DNA from: Andalucia godoyi
Lineage: Eukaryota; Discoba; Jakobea; Jakobida; Andaluciidae
NCBI GenBank assembly: GCA_009859145.1
Contig: VRVR01000012.1
Coordinates: 1-64,000, forward strand
DNA: 64,000 nt
Reading direction: 5' to 3'
Below the pieces are notes generated by a model. The model was not told where the DNA came from. It ran no database searches and was given only the letters and a program-made list of their open reading frames with translations. Made by a program: the position numbers and the translations under genes. Below are positions 1 to 8,561 of this stretch, piece by piece (within the stretch, counting starts at the first letter, position 1; every line of letters begins with the position of its first letter).

Positions 1-1
1 T

Positions 2-127
2 GCAAGCCAGCTGTTTCGTGGCAGTTGCTTCACCGATGGGCACAGGCCGAACATCACTGCGCCTCTCCAGCTCAAGACGGAGCGGGAGCTGTGTGCGCTG
101 TACCTCGCCATGCGCGCCGCCCGATGA
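2..127 (+). CDS. C-terminal end of an unidentified protein (partial)
   Basis: The second forward frame is open from the window edge and codes for 41 residues ending LYLAMRAAR before TGA at 125-127. An AATAAA hexamer follows at 141-146, a sensible place for a polyadenylation signal. The composition (mixed hydrophobic and charged residues ending in a basic helix) looks like the end of a folded protein. I do not recognise the family and too little is visible to assign one. The other two frames also stay open for a while, so the choice of frame rests mainly on the AATAAA. Confidence 0.35.
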   Translation, partial: ASQLFRGSCFTDGHRPNITAPLQLKTERELCALYLAMRAAR

Positions 128-801
128 TCACGCATGGTACAATAAAGAACCCAATCTGGATGCAGTGCTCTGCTTACTCTGTATAACTCAACGGAATGCA
201 ACAGGTGACACCCTTCCTGTCTCTTCTCTGCGAGCGTGGTTAGTGTCGCGCCGGGCAAGAAGAAGGCTCGGAACACACGCATGTGAGGGCCCCCGTGCCA
301 CATTCCATCACTAGATGCAGCGGCGAGGACAGATTCGTTAGTTGAAAAAAACTATACTGATAGAAAACGACTGTAGTCGGGAATTAGGTAATTAATATTT
401 TACGTATAACTCCTAAACGGCGTCGTCCGCAAGAGAATTTCTTTTGCCAGACTGCTCGCCGTCCCCGACTCTACCAGTCCCCAGCATTACCTCAGAAAAA
501 GTGCTGTGGACCATTTTCCGTATTTGTGGTGGAGTATAATAACTGATTGACAAATTGTTTTATGTCAATCGACCGTAGTCTAGCGACCTAGCGATCGACG
601 ATCGACACTGGTACTATCACTTGATGCAACTTCCGATCCTTGTTTTGCAAAAGCGCCGAAATTAACCCTAAAGGGAGCGAGAAAGCCCCCGCAAAGTGCC
701 CGCTACACTATTTCTTCCATCGAGTCTCTTCCGCCTTTCCCACTTCCAGCGGTTTCTCGATTTTACCAAGCCCTTCTGCCAACTTCCATTTCAGATAAGC
801 A
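128..801. other. Intergenic region upstream of the 466-aa orphan
   Basis: No convincing gene is visible. It holds the AATAAA at 141-146, the first copy of a 163-bp dispersed repeat (365-527, listed separately) and a pyrimidine-rich stretch at about 708-795 that probably carries the promoter and 5' leader of the gene starting at 802. Confidence 0.5.
365..527 (+). repeat. 163-bp dispersed repeat, copy A
   Basis: This stretch matches 8046-8208 end to end in the same orientation, with the same length and only scattered substitutions (estimated by eye at about 85 percent identity). It starts with a small hairpin, CGACT-GT-AGTCG, and contains the shared block GCTCGCCGTCCCCGACTCTA. No reading frame is preserved. 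It is not a recognised RNA gene. The two copies flank the interval carrying the orphan gene, the ZIP transporter and both ZNG1 genes. Confidence 0.8.
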
Positions 802-2202
802 ATGCTTCCAGAAACTTCCATGTCCCGTGGACTTGTCCTCCAAATAGTGATTCACGATGAAGAACAGCCTCGGATTGCAGACACCTTTGTCGCAACATCT
901 TCCTCTTCTTCAGTGGCTTTTTCGTTGCTTTGCTCTAGGCTAGCAGTATGCATCGAATTCTCTTCTTCTAATTATTTTGATTATTCTTTTGCGTCATTCC
1001 GGTCGTTGTTCGGCCAGATGAAGCATTCAAGTCTTGACACGGCTCTCGAACAGATTCACTCTGCTTTGCGCACCAATGAGGAAGTTCTCTTGTTGGGAAT
1101 CAAGAATGCAAGAATAACTGTGAAAACAGTCAACGGGGAGAAAGAAGGTTCCAGCAGATTTGCAGAAGTTGCAAAATGGTGCCAGTTGATCAGTTGTGTC
1201 GATGACTATATTCGCCTGGAGATGACCGTTCAAATTGCCTCTCGCAATTCTCTTTTTTTCCAATCGAATCTCATGCTGCACCTTTCTTTGAGCATTTCCC
1301 GAACTCTTCTCGTGACATTTGTCATTTTCAACGATGTTTTCTCGCTCTGCGAAGAGCACCTTCCACGTGTTTTCTACTGTTTTCTCGTCAGTCTGGGTCT
1401 CAGTAAGGAATGCAACCTACGCATCGTTCAAGATTCTGCCGAAGCACGCCATCATGCTCTTGTGCACTCCAGCGTTGCATGGACCTTTCCATCAAACTTG
1501 GCTGATAATCACTCTTTGATCAGTGTGCCTGATGTGCAGCGAGAGTTTTATTCGTTTGTGTCTGAAGCTGTGTATGAACATCTCGACTTTATTCGAGATT
1601 TCACAAGGTCCCGCTTTCTTCACTTTCCGGACTGGATTGCATGCTGTCCACTTCCTGCAGCAGATTCACAAACGTTAGACGTTTCTTTGAAGGATCTTGA
1701 GTGCACAAACCAGGATCCGAAATCAGGGGTTTTCGCAGAATCCCCTCTCGTCCTTTCTGTGTTGTACGGATCTCTTCGAAGCTTGCACCGAATGTACATG
1801 CAGTCGTCCGTCGAAATTTGCGAATTCCTGTTATCTTTGCTCCAACAGTCTGAAACATGTATCGCTTTTGGTGACATTGTGCATTTCAGAGAAGAAATGG
1901 ACCAAGAAGTTCAAATTGTCGAGAACTCTTCGATTCTTTTGCATGAAAGCCGAGCGGTTCGTCTTCGAATTTGGATGAGACAGATGAGCCGCTTCCGATC
2001 CGATGGCCCTCTTTGCGTCTGGCTAGTTCTTTCCCACCCAAATGGCCCGGGAAAGATTCGCAGAATACCTATTGTTGAAAAACCACAATTTTTGTTGAAT
2101 CTGCAATCGTCACAGCTGTCCTCCCCTCTGATCAGTTGTCAGTATGCGCCAGCAAATTTCGTGTGTCAAATTCGACTTTCCCGTCTTTCGGACTATCATT
2201 AA
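802..2202 (+). CDS. Orphan protein of 466 residues
   Basis: A single open frame with ATG at 802 after a pyrimidine-rich leader. The second Met (residue 7) is an alternative start. The protein is rich in Ser, Leu and Phe, has no signal peptide, no clear membrane span, no low-complexity tail and no nucleotide-binding motif that I can see. A hydrophobic stretch around residues 155-185 reads as a buried helix-sheet region rather than a transmembrane segment. I do not recognise a family, and a fast-evolving DNA-repair or complex-scaffold protein would be hard to exclude. Its codon usage and uninterrupted length make it a real gene. It is transcribed in the same direction as the ZIP-ZNG1 block that follows. 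Confidence 0.7.
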   Translation: MLPETSMSRGLVLQIVIHDEEQPRIADTFVATSSSSSVAFSLLCSRLAVCIEFSSSNYFDYSFASFRSLFGQMKHSSLDTALEQIHSALRTNEEVLLLGIKNARITVKTVNGEKEGSSRFAEVAKWCQLISCVDDYIRLEMTVQIASRNSLFFQSNLMLHLSLSISRTLLVTFVIFNDVFSLCEEHLPRVFYCFLVSLGLSKECNLRIVQDSAEARHHALVHSSVAWTFPSNLADNHSLISVPDVQREFYSFVSEAVYEHLDFIRDFTRSRFLHFPDWIACCPLPAADSQTLDVSLKDLECTNQDPKSGVFAESPLVLSVLYGSLRSLHRMYMQSSVEICEFLLSLLQQSETCIAFGDIVHFREEMDQEVQIVENSSILLHESRAVRLRIWMRQMSRFRSDGPLCVWLVLSHPNGPGKIRRIPIVEKPQFLLNLQSSQLSSPLISCQYAPANFVCQIRLSRLSDYH

Positions 2203-2508
2203 AGCTTTTCACAAGAGGCAATTTGCAGTCATTACACAATGTAAGCACTCTTTCAAGATCTCTTTACGTCTCCCGCGCGCCGAGACCGCTCTGAGCTGTT
2301 GTAGCCGTGCCAGATCGGCGAAATCGGCGATTTAGCGCCGAATTTGTTAGCGTAATTGTCCGCTTTTTTCGGATTTGTGCCCCAGAATGATTCCACCGCG
2401 CTAGGTGGGAAGCTGATTTGCAATAAGCGGCGGCCCAAACTCAACTTCTTTGCAAAATAAAAAATTTCATTTCTTCCGATTTTTCGAATAAGACCAAGTC
2501 CAAACGAA
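2203..2508. other. Short intergenic region
   Basis: About 300 bp between two genes read in the same direction. It has an AATAAA-like string (AAAATAAAAAA) around 2455-2463, close to the next start. I see no gene or repeat in it. Confidence 0.4.
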
Positions 2509-3381
2509 ATGTCGGACATCGAGACCATTAAGATTGTGTGTGCTGTGAGCATTTTCCTTGTCGGTTTCATTGGAGTTGCGATTCCGCTGGTTCAGAAGGA
2601 GCGAAGAGATCGCCAGCCAATAGCATACTGTAAGTCCCCGCTGATTCTTGACGAACAGAAACCGCATGATGATGCGAAGTGTTCCAGGACGGAACTGCAG
2701 GGGTCCTCTCATGCTGCAGCAGAGTCTTTTGCTGCCGGAGTAGTCCTCAGTGCAGGTACGGTTCATGTCCTCGGCGATGCTTGTGATTCTTTTGACTTGG
2801 TTTCTCCCTCGTTTCAGTATCCGATTGCCATTTTCGTTTGCGCATCAGTCATACTCCTGCTTGTTACGATTCAATATGCGCTGGAAGCATACTTGAAGAA
2901 GAAGAAGAAGAAGGGGACCGACGGAAGCATGCAAGGCGTGTGGGTCTTCTTCGGCGCTTTAGGAGTCCATTCCGTCTTTGAGGGACTGGCCATCGGAGGG
3001 GAAAACGATCTTACAGCAATCAGTACTGTCGTAGCAGCCATTCTGGCCCACAAAGGATTTGCTGCATTTGCTCTGGGAATACGGATGGCAGATGTGTACG
3101 GTCTTGGATCGAAGGGGCAGTTGTGGATTTTAGCCCTTCTCTTTTCCCTTGCCTCTCCTCTGGGTTGCTTTATCGGAATGGCTGTGAGTGCATCACTTAG
3201 AGACTCTCGTTCGGGACTCATTGCGCAGGGATGCCTATTAGCAGCAGCAGCAGGATCGTTTCTATTTATTGCAACTTTTGAAATGATCCCTCACGCATTA
3301 AAATACGGCAGATTGTCGTGGAATCTTGGTCTGTTGTGGTTAGGCTTCGGCATATTCTCGGTTCTTGCATTCTGGGTCTGA
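2509..3381 (+). CDS. ZIP-family zinc/iron transporter
   Basis: A 290-residue multi-span membrane protein of the ZIP (SLC39) family, which moves Zn2+ or Fe2+ into the cytosol. The two ZIP signatures are clear: HSVFEGLAIG at residues 154-163 and AHKGFAAFALG at 180-190, which supply the metal-site His/Glu and His/Lys pairs. A Lys-rich loop precedes the first signature, and the usual His-rich loop is lacking. The order of spans (three N-terminal, then the signature helices, then three more) fits the family, and the length is at the short end, like plant or fungal ZRT/IRT proteins. It is followed on the same strand by two CobW/ZNG1 GTPases, which suggests shared zinc handling. Its membrane (plasma or internal) cannot be told from the sequence. 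AATAAA follows at 3611. Confidence 0.92.
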   Translation: MSDIETIKIVCAVSIFLVGFIGVAIPLVQKERRDRQPIAYCKSPLILDEQKPHDDAKCSRTELQGSSHAAAESFAAGVVLSAGTVHVLGDACDSFDLVSPSFQYPIAIFVCASVILLLVTIQYALEAYLKKKKKKGTDGSMQGVWVFFGALGVHSVFEGLAIGGENDLTAISTVVAAILAHKGFAAFALGIRMADVYGLGSKGQLWILALLFSLASPLGCFIGMAVSASLRDSRSGLIAQGCLLAAAAGSFLFIATFEMIPHALKYGRLSWNLGLLWLGFGIFSVLAFWV

Positions 3382-3933
3382 TCTGTTCATGAAACCCACA
3401 ATGAGCCTCTTTTCACAAATCCACGTGTTGTTCTTCTCGTGTACTGTACGCAGAAAAGCCCGTTGACCATTCATGCGGAGTCGCAGACCATTCTTTACTT
3501 TCTTATGAATAGATAAACCATTGTGGGTCACGTGTCAGTCTGACACGCAGCAGCCCCCGTCGAAGTTGCAAGAGACAATGGACAGGACAGGCATGCTGCC
3601 TGCTTTTTCAAATAAATGTCCTGTTTTATACGGCCCTCTGTATTGCAGAAGTTTTCTTTGCGTTGTCATGACGTACTGACAGAGAGAGAGTCATTCTGTC
3701 GTAAATCGCAAGGTCGGGCGGAGAATTGATTACGAGGCGGGTATTTATGGTGCCCTCATTAGGGTAATTGCGGCGACTTTGCGGACGGACGTATCGTACG
3801 TCAGCCCAGGGTTTCTCGGTTTTCAACAAGTTTTCAGAAAGTAGAAACCCTGACAAACTATGATCAACGTCTTTGCGCCTATTCGACTGCTCCCGCGTTT
3901 CTCTTTTGGTCAGCTGACGCTCGAGAACATTTC
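3382..3933. other. Intergenic region between ZIP and the first ZNG1 gene
   Basis: It contains AATAAA at 3611-3616 (end of the ZIP transcript) and presumably the promoter of the next gene. No gene or dispersed repeat is visible. Confidence 0.4.
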
Positions 3934-5298
3934 ATGAAGGACACACGACTGCCCGCCACGATTCTTTCGGGTTTCCTGGGAGCAGGCAAGACTACCTTGC
4001 TGAACCACATCCTGCGGCAGCCGCACGGCCTGAAAATTGCAGTCATCGTGAATGACATGTCCGAGGTGAACGTGGACGCGTCTCTTATTCGGAGCGCTCT
4101 TGTCGACATCGAGCTGCAGCATTCCCTTGCCTCCGTTTCGTTGGCCGACACCCAAGTCAAGGGGACCGTCAAGCTTGCTGAACTGATCCGCACCGAAGAG
4201 AGGATTGTACAGCTGCAGAATGGGTGCATTTGCTGCACACTTCGGGATGACTTGCTGCAAGAGGTCGCGCGGCTCTCGGCGCTGAAGCAGTTTGATTATC
4301 TGCTGATCGAAGGAACAGGGATTGCCGAGCCCATGCAAGTCGCGGAAACATTTTCTTTCGAGGGACTGCGCTCTTTGGCACGAATCGATACCATGGTCAC
4401 GGTTGTCGACAGCGTGCGGTTTCTTGAAGACCTGAAATCTTCCGATCTGTTGAAGGACCGAAAAATGGAATCCGGAGAAGAAGACAAGAGGTGCATCACC
4501 GATTTGCTGGTCGATCAGGTCGAGTTCGCAAACATTCTCCTTTTGAACAAGGCAGACTGTATTCAATCAGAAGATGATCTCGGCCGGGTCAAATCTTTCT
4601 TGGCATCTATGAATCCAGCTGCTAAAATAATGACATGCTCATTCGGCCGCGTTGACGCAGGTGAGCTTCTCAACACGCGTTTGTATTCCGAAGAGGCATC
4701 GCTGTCTATGCCCCGCTGGATGCAGTCCACGAAAATGCCTGTTCTTCCAGAAACAGAAGAGTACGGTGTCTCCTCCTTTGTCTATTCACGAAGAATGCCC
4801 TTCCATCCCTTCCGTCTCGAAGCATTCTTGACTTCCGAAATGGAGTCTCTTAGCCCGGTCCTTCGCTCGAAAGGAGTGTTCTGGAACGCTTCTCGGGACG
4901 ATTTGTGCGGCGAATGGGCACAAAGCGGAAAGATGATCAAACTAGTACCTGCAGGGTTCTGGCTCGCGTGTGCCATAGGAAAAGAGCGCTCGAGGTTTTT
5001 CAAGAGCATGAAAAAGACGTCCGTTGTGGAGAAAGAGGTGCAAAGAATCTGGTCAGAGGAAGACAATCGAGGTGATCGGAGGATTGAGATCGTGTTCATT
5101 GGCATTCATATGGATCGACAGAAAATCGAAAAGGATCTGGACGAGTGTCTGGTGACAAAAGAGGAATGGCTGGCTTGGACCGTGTCGGACCGCGACAAGT
5201 TGTTCGGGGGTGAACTGGACAAGATCCTCAAGGGGTCTCCGTCGTCTCCATCCATTCCTTGTTTCCATTTCTCGAAGGGAAAATGCATCCACAAATAG
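3934..5298 (+). CDS. ZNG1: CobW/ZNG1-type zinc-metallochaperone GTPase, copy 1
   Basis: A 454-residue G3E GTPase of the COG0523/CobW family. Eukaryotic members (ZNG1) deliver zinc to client proteins such as methionine aminopeptidase at the expense of GTP. Visible features are the P-loop GFLGAGKT (13-20), the metal-binding motif CICC at residues 98-101 within NGCICCTLRDDLL, a GTG-containing Walker B region, LNKAD as the guanine-specificity motif, and a CobW C-terminal domain ending in GDRRIEIVFIG. Between the P-loop and CICC it carries about 24 extra residues compared with its neighbour. The extreme C-terminus ends CFHFSKGKCIHK, a Cys/His-rich tail that could bind metal. It is a tandem paralogue of the gene at 5739-7136 and lies next to a ZIP transporter. 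Confidence 0.93.
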   Translation: MKDTRLPATILSGFLGAGKTTLLNHILRQPHGLKIAVIVNDMSEVNVDASLIRSALVDIELQHSLASVSLADTQVKGTVKLAELIRTEERIVQLQNGCICCTLRDDLLQEVARLSALKQFDYLLIEGTGIAEPMQVAETFSFEGLRSLARIDTMVTVVDSVRFLEDLKSSDLLKDRKMESGEEDKRCITDLLVDQVEFANILLLNKADCIQSEDDLGRVKSFLASMNPAAKIMTCSFGRVDAGELLNTRLYSEEASLSMPRWMQSTKMPVLPETEEYGVSSFVYSRRMPFHPFRLEAFLTSEMESLSPVLRSKGVFWNASRDDLCGEWAQSGKMIKLVPAGFWLACAIGKERSRFFKSMKKTSVVEKEVQRIWSEEDNRGDRRIEIVFIGIHMDRQKIEKDLDECLVTKEEWLAWTVSDRDKLFGGELDKILKGSPSSPSIPCFHFSKGKCIHK

Positions 5299-5738
5299 CT
5301 GGAACAACATAATGTACTTGCATTGTTTATGTGAACTGTTTGGAACTGTTTCAGCTGAATCTGAATGTGCATTGAGTGCATGTCAGTGACCATATGAAGT
5401 AAAGGTTTGTGGGTCAGAAGAAATGACGAATCGAAGTCGGAAAGGAGCCGCAGACATTCGGGGCATTCCCTGCATCGGCTGTCGGGTCTTTTTCAATTAC
5501 TGACCGGCTAATTAAGCTTGCTTTTTCTCCGCTTTTTTCTCCGAACCCTACTCGGCATTCGTGTCTCCAGCAGTGCCAGGGAAACCCTACGAAAATCACG
5601 TGCGTCGCCAGTTTCTCCCACTGCTTGAGAAGGACAACCCTGTTCTTTCTTGGCAGTAGTACGCTTCCTGGAGAGTCTCCGGTGCGTTTCCAGCCAAGAA
5701 AAAGAGAATTTTTTCTCTGGGCATCTTCCGATTCGCAA
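5299..5738. other. Intergenic region between the two ZNG1 genes
   Basis: The forward frame of the downstream gene stays open back to 5625 but has no ATG before 5739, so this is taken as promoter and leader. No repeat is visible. The region ends in a purine-rich then T-rich leader (about 5697-5720). Confidence 0.4.
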
Positions 5739-7136
5739 ATGCTCCCAGTCACGGTCTTGTCCGGCTTTCTTGGCGCGGGAAAAACAACTCTTTTGAACCA
5801 TATTCTCAACTCTCCTGACCATGGATTCAAGATCGCAGTCATTGTCAATGACATGTCGGAGATTAATGTTGACGGCCAGCTGATTCGATCTTCTTCCAAA
5901 GGATTCTTCAAGCGAACCAAAGAGAAGATCGTCGAAATGCAGAACGGCTGCATTTGCTGCACCTTGCGAGAGGATTTGCTGAAGGAAGTCTCTCGGCTTG
6001 CCAGGAAGCAGGCCTTTGACTATCTCGTTATCGAGGGCACCGGGATTGCTGAGCCCATGCAAGTTGCAGAAACCTTTGCTTTCAAGGAACTCGAAGATGT
6101 GGCAAAGTTGGATACTATGGTGACCGTTGTGGATGCTTACAACTTTCTGGAAGACTACACCTCGGGGGAAAGTCTGAAAGACCGAGAAATGCAGGCAAAA
6201 AAGTCGGATGCAAGGTCTATTGTCGAGCTCCTTGTGGAGCAGGTGGAGTTTGCAAACGTTATCGTCCTGAATAAGATCGACAAGGTTAATGAGCCCGAGC
6301 GACAAGTCCTTCGTGGGTTGCTTTCCAAGCTCAGTCCTGGTGCCAAAATAGTCGAAGCAGTTCATGGAAAACTTGACGTGATGAAAATCCTAAATACTGG
6401 ATTGTTTTCGGTGCAGGAAGCAAGCGAGTTCGACGGATGGATGGAGTCCGTGAATTCCGCTCCTCATGTCCCGGAGACGCTGGAATATGGTATTGGCTCA
6501 TTCGTGTACCGTTCTCGTACCCCCTTCCATCCCAAGCGGCTCGAAAAGCTGCTGAAAGCCCAGCCGACATGCTTCCAAGCTGTTCTCCGTTCTAAAGGCG
6601 TATTTTGGCTGACTTCGACGGATGAGCTGTATGGCGAGTGGGCTTCTTGTGCCTCTTCGCTCAAGCTGCAGCCTGGTGGGCTATGGCTTGCAGCGATGGG
6701 AAAGGCCGAACGTGAGGCGCTTGTTGGTGAAGACGACTCCACGAAGAAGGAATTCGAGCGCATTTGGCAGGAGGACAATGACATTGGGGACCGCAGAAAC
6801 GAAATTGTGTTTATCGGAATCGACATGGATCGCGTTGCCATCGAATCGTGCCTCGACAGTTGTACTGTACCTGCTAGCGAGAGAGAGTGCACTCGTACGG
6901 TGGACCTCAATTCGAAGACGCAGAAGAAGAGGATGAGCAAGGATCCTATTTTTGGAGAAATCAAAGAACTTGTGGACATGTATAAGAACCCAGAACCTGA
7001 ACAACTGCAAGTCAAAGCAAGACACACTCCTTCTGAATTTGAAACTGCGCGTAGACACCGCCGTGCCCATTCCGGAAGGAAACGTCCTATGGACTCGGAT
7101 TTGCGCAAGTCGGTTTCGAAACGGCGTCGTGTGTAG
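5739..7136 (+). CDS. ZNG1: CobW/ZNG1-type zinc-metallochaperone GTPase, copy 2
   Basis: A 465-residue paralogue of the preceding gene. The first in-frame ATG (5739) places the P-loop GFLGAGKT at residues 9-16, as expected for the family; the open frame upstream has no ATG. CICC is at 71-74, the specificity motif LNKIDK follows, and the CobW C-terminal domain contains GDRRNEIVFIGIDMDR. Unlike copy 1 it ends in a basic tail, KSVSKRRRV, which could be a nuclear localisation signal. The two copies therefore may work in different compartments. AATAAA at about 7188-7193 marks the likely transcript end, and a minus-strand gene ends almost at the same point. Confidence 0.93.
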   Translation: MLPVTVLSGFLGAGKTTLLNHILNSPDHGFKIAVIVNDMSEINVDGQLIRSSSKGFFKRTKEKIVEMQNGCICCTLREDLLKEVSRLARKQAFDYLVIEGTGIAEPMQVAETFAFKELEDVAKLDTMVTVVDAYNFLEDYTSGESLKDREMQAKKSDARSIVELLVEQVEFANVIVLNKIDKVNEPERQVLRGLLSKLSPGAKIVEAVHGKLDVMKILNTGLFSVQEASEFDGWMESVNSAPHVPETLEYGIGSFVYRSRTPFHPKRLEKLLKAQPTCFQAVLRSKGVFWLTSTDELYGEWASCASSLKLQPGGLWLAAMGKAEREALVGEDDSTKKEFERIWQEDNDIGDRRNEIVFIGIDMDRVAIESCLDSCTVPASERECTRTVDLNSKTQKKRMSKDPIFGEIKELVDMYKNPEPEQLQVKARHTPSEFETARRHRRAHSGRKRPMDSDLRKSVSKRRRV

Positions 7137-7181
7137 TGCGTTGATTCAGCCGCGTCGGTTTCCATTACAAGAATTCCATTC

Positions 7182-7848
7182 TCAGAAAATAAAGTAACGA
7201 CAGAGTTGAATGAAAACATTTATGCATCCCTTACAATCAACAATCTGGCAAAGGAATATTCGGATTTCATTCGAAAAAATCAAACTGGTATGTTGCCTAC
7301 TCTTGTTTTGAACTTCATGTATTCTGTTGCCACAAAAGAGTCCTGGCCAATCATCAAGCATACGCTGTGCTTTGTCTACAAAAATAGGAAAACAGGGACA
7401 GGAATCACCAATGCCAGGGGCGGTTTTGAACTTCAAACGGATATCATCGATAACTTCAGTGGATGCGAAGAAGATTGTAGCACTATCTTGCCACGCATTT
7501 GCTTTCAAAAGCTCTTGTGTTACACGAGATGATAATGTCGGCAAGTCAAGACAACCCAACTTGTCATCGTTGAACGCGAATGAGTTGGGATAACATTGCC
7601 ACAGCGCTAAATGAAGAAAAACAGCCTCCTTGCTACCGGCAAAGCCCTCGAAACCAATTCAGCATATATAGTAAATCTAGCCCACAGAAGCAACGGAACA
7701 TTGAAGAAACAGTTAGTCTGCGTTCACTAACCACGATCTGCTCCAAGTCCCAGCTATACAACTGCATTATTTGCTTGACAAACTGCTCGAAGTCTCTCCA
7801 TCCTCCATTCTTTCCAACCTCTCGCGTAATATACATACCAGGGAACAT
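7182..7848 (-). CDS. Probable two-exon orphan gene (exons 7839-7848+ and 7182-7606)
   Basis: On the minus strand an open frame from 7606 to the stop at 7182 has a coding-like composition. Just upstream is a good intron: donor GTATGT at 7838-7833, a branch-like ACTAAC near 7712-7717, and a T-rich tract ending TTTAG at 7607. Splicing joins phase 1 to phase 1, so the protein could begin at ATG 7848 and run 144 residues (MFPA, then LWQCYPNSF and onward). The frame upstream of 7848 is also open for about 25 codons, so an earlier exon is possible. I do not recognise the product. It overlaps the 3' end of ZNG1 copy 2 tail to tail. A decayed gene is the main alternative. Confidence 0.35.
7607..7838 (-). 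other. Putative spliceosomal intron (232 nt)
   Basis: Minus strand, bounded by GTATGT (7838-7833) and TTTAG (7611-7607) with an internal GACTAACTG. The distance from branch site to acceptor is about 105 nt, similar to that in the intron at 40291-40485. Supported by signals and frame continuity only. Confidence 0.4.
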
Positions 7849-8045
7849 CGTCACATTCGTTACTGCGATCCGCGGGTCGACCGAGGTGCCCAGTGCCAAG
7901 ACGCGCAGGAAGGTGTCGAATGCGGTGCTTCGCGACTACTGTGTAAATGGCGTAAGCACAGTACCTCTGCTGATGGATCGGCAATGCTCAGCGTGCTGCA
8001 TTCATGAAGACAGCTCACCCTAAGAAAGCATTCTTCGCGCAAAAT

Positions 8046-8208
8046 AAACGACTGTAGTCGGGAATTAGGTAATTAATGTTTTACGTATAACTCCTGAACG
8101 GCGTCGTCCCCAGGCGATATTCGTGTGCCAGATTGCTCGCCGTCCCCGACTCTACCAGCCTCCAGCATTATCTCAGAAAAGACGGTCTGGCGAGTTTTCC
8201 GTATTTGT
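8046..8208 (+). repeat. 163-bp dispersed repeat, copy B
   Basis: Direct-orientation partner of 365-527, the same length, starting with the same CGACTGTAGTCG hairpin and ending with the same TATTTGT. It sits 3' of the ZNG1 pair and upstream of the possible orphan gene on the minus strand. Confidence 0.8.
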
Positions 8209-8561
8209 TTCTGGATAACATCAGATATATGCTGCAGCGGTGTACGTACGTGGTCAGGACAAAATAAATGAGAAAATGAAACGAAACGAAGCGAAACAGA
8301 TGATTATAGGAACAGTAATGCAAATGAGAATGAGTGGGATGCAGGTTTGCAAGGTGCAGCAACACAGACATTGCTTACCCTGGAGCCCTCTGGGTGTCAG
8401 TGCATATTCGGTATGTGTGGCCTTGAAATACGCGTCCACTCCGGCCTTCATCTTCTTTTTGTGAGTAACTCGCTGCTTTATTCATGGACGGATGGAAAAG
8501 AATGAAGACAAAGTTTATGATGATGTTGTTTTCCTCGGAATATATGTCCCGCGCCCGAAAT
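8209..8561. other. Intergenic region downstream of PEPCK
   Basis: Contains an AAATAAATGAG string at about 8263-8273 and purine-rich stretches. No gene is supported. Confidence 0.35.

Noticed and set aside
18-314. A 98-codon forward frame at the left edge
   Set aside because: Composition is not protein-like, and the adjacent frame ending at 127 with AATAAA at 141 is a better explanation of the edge.
5508-6365. Long antisense frame on ZNG1 copy 2, and the similar one on copy 1 (3910-4566)
   Set aside because: Both mirror the conserved sense coding sequence (codon-position effect). The sense frame has all family motifs.
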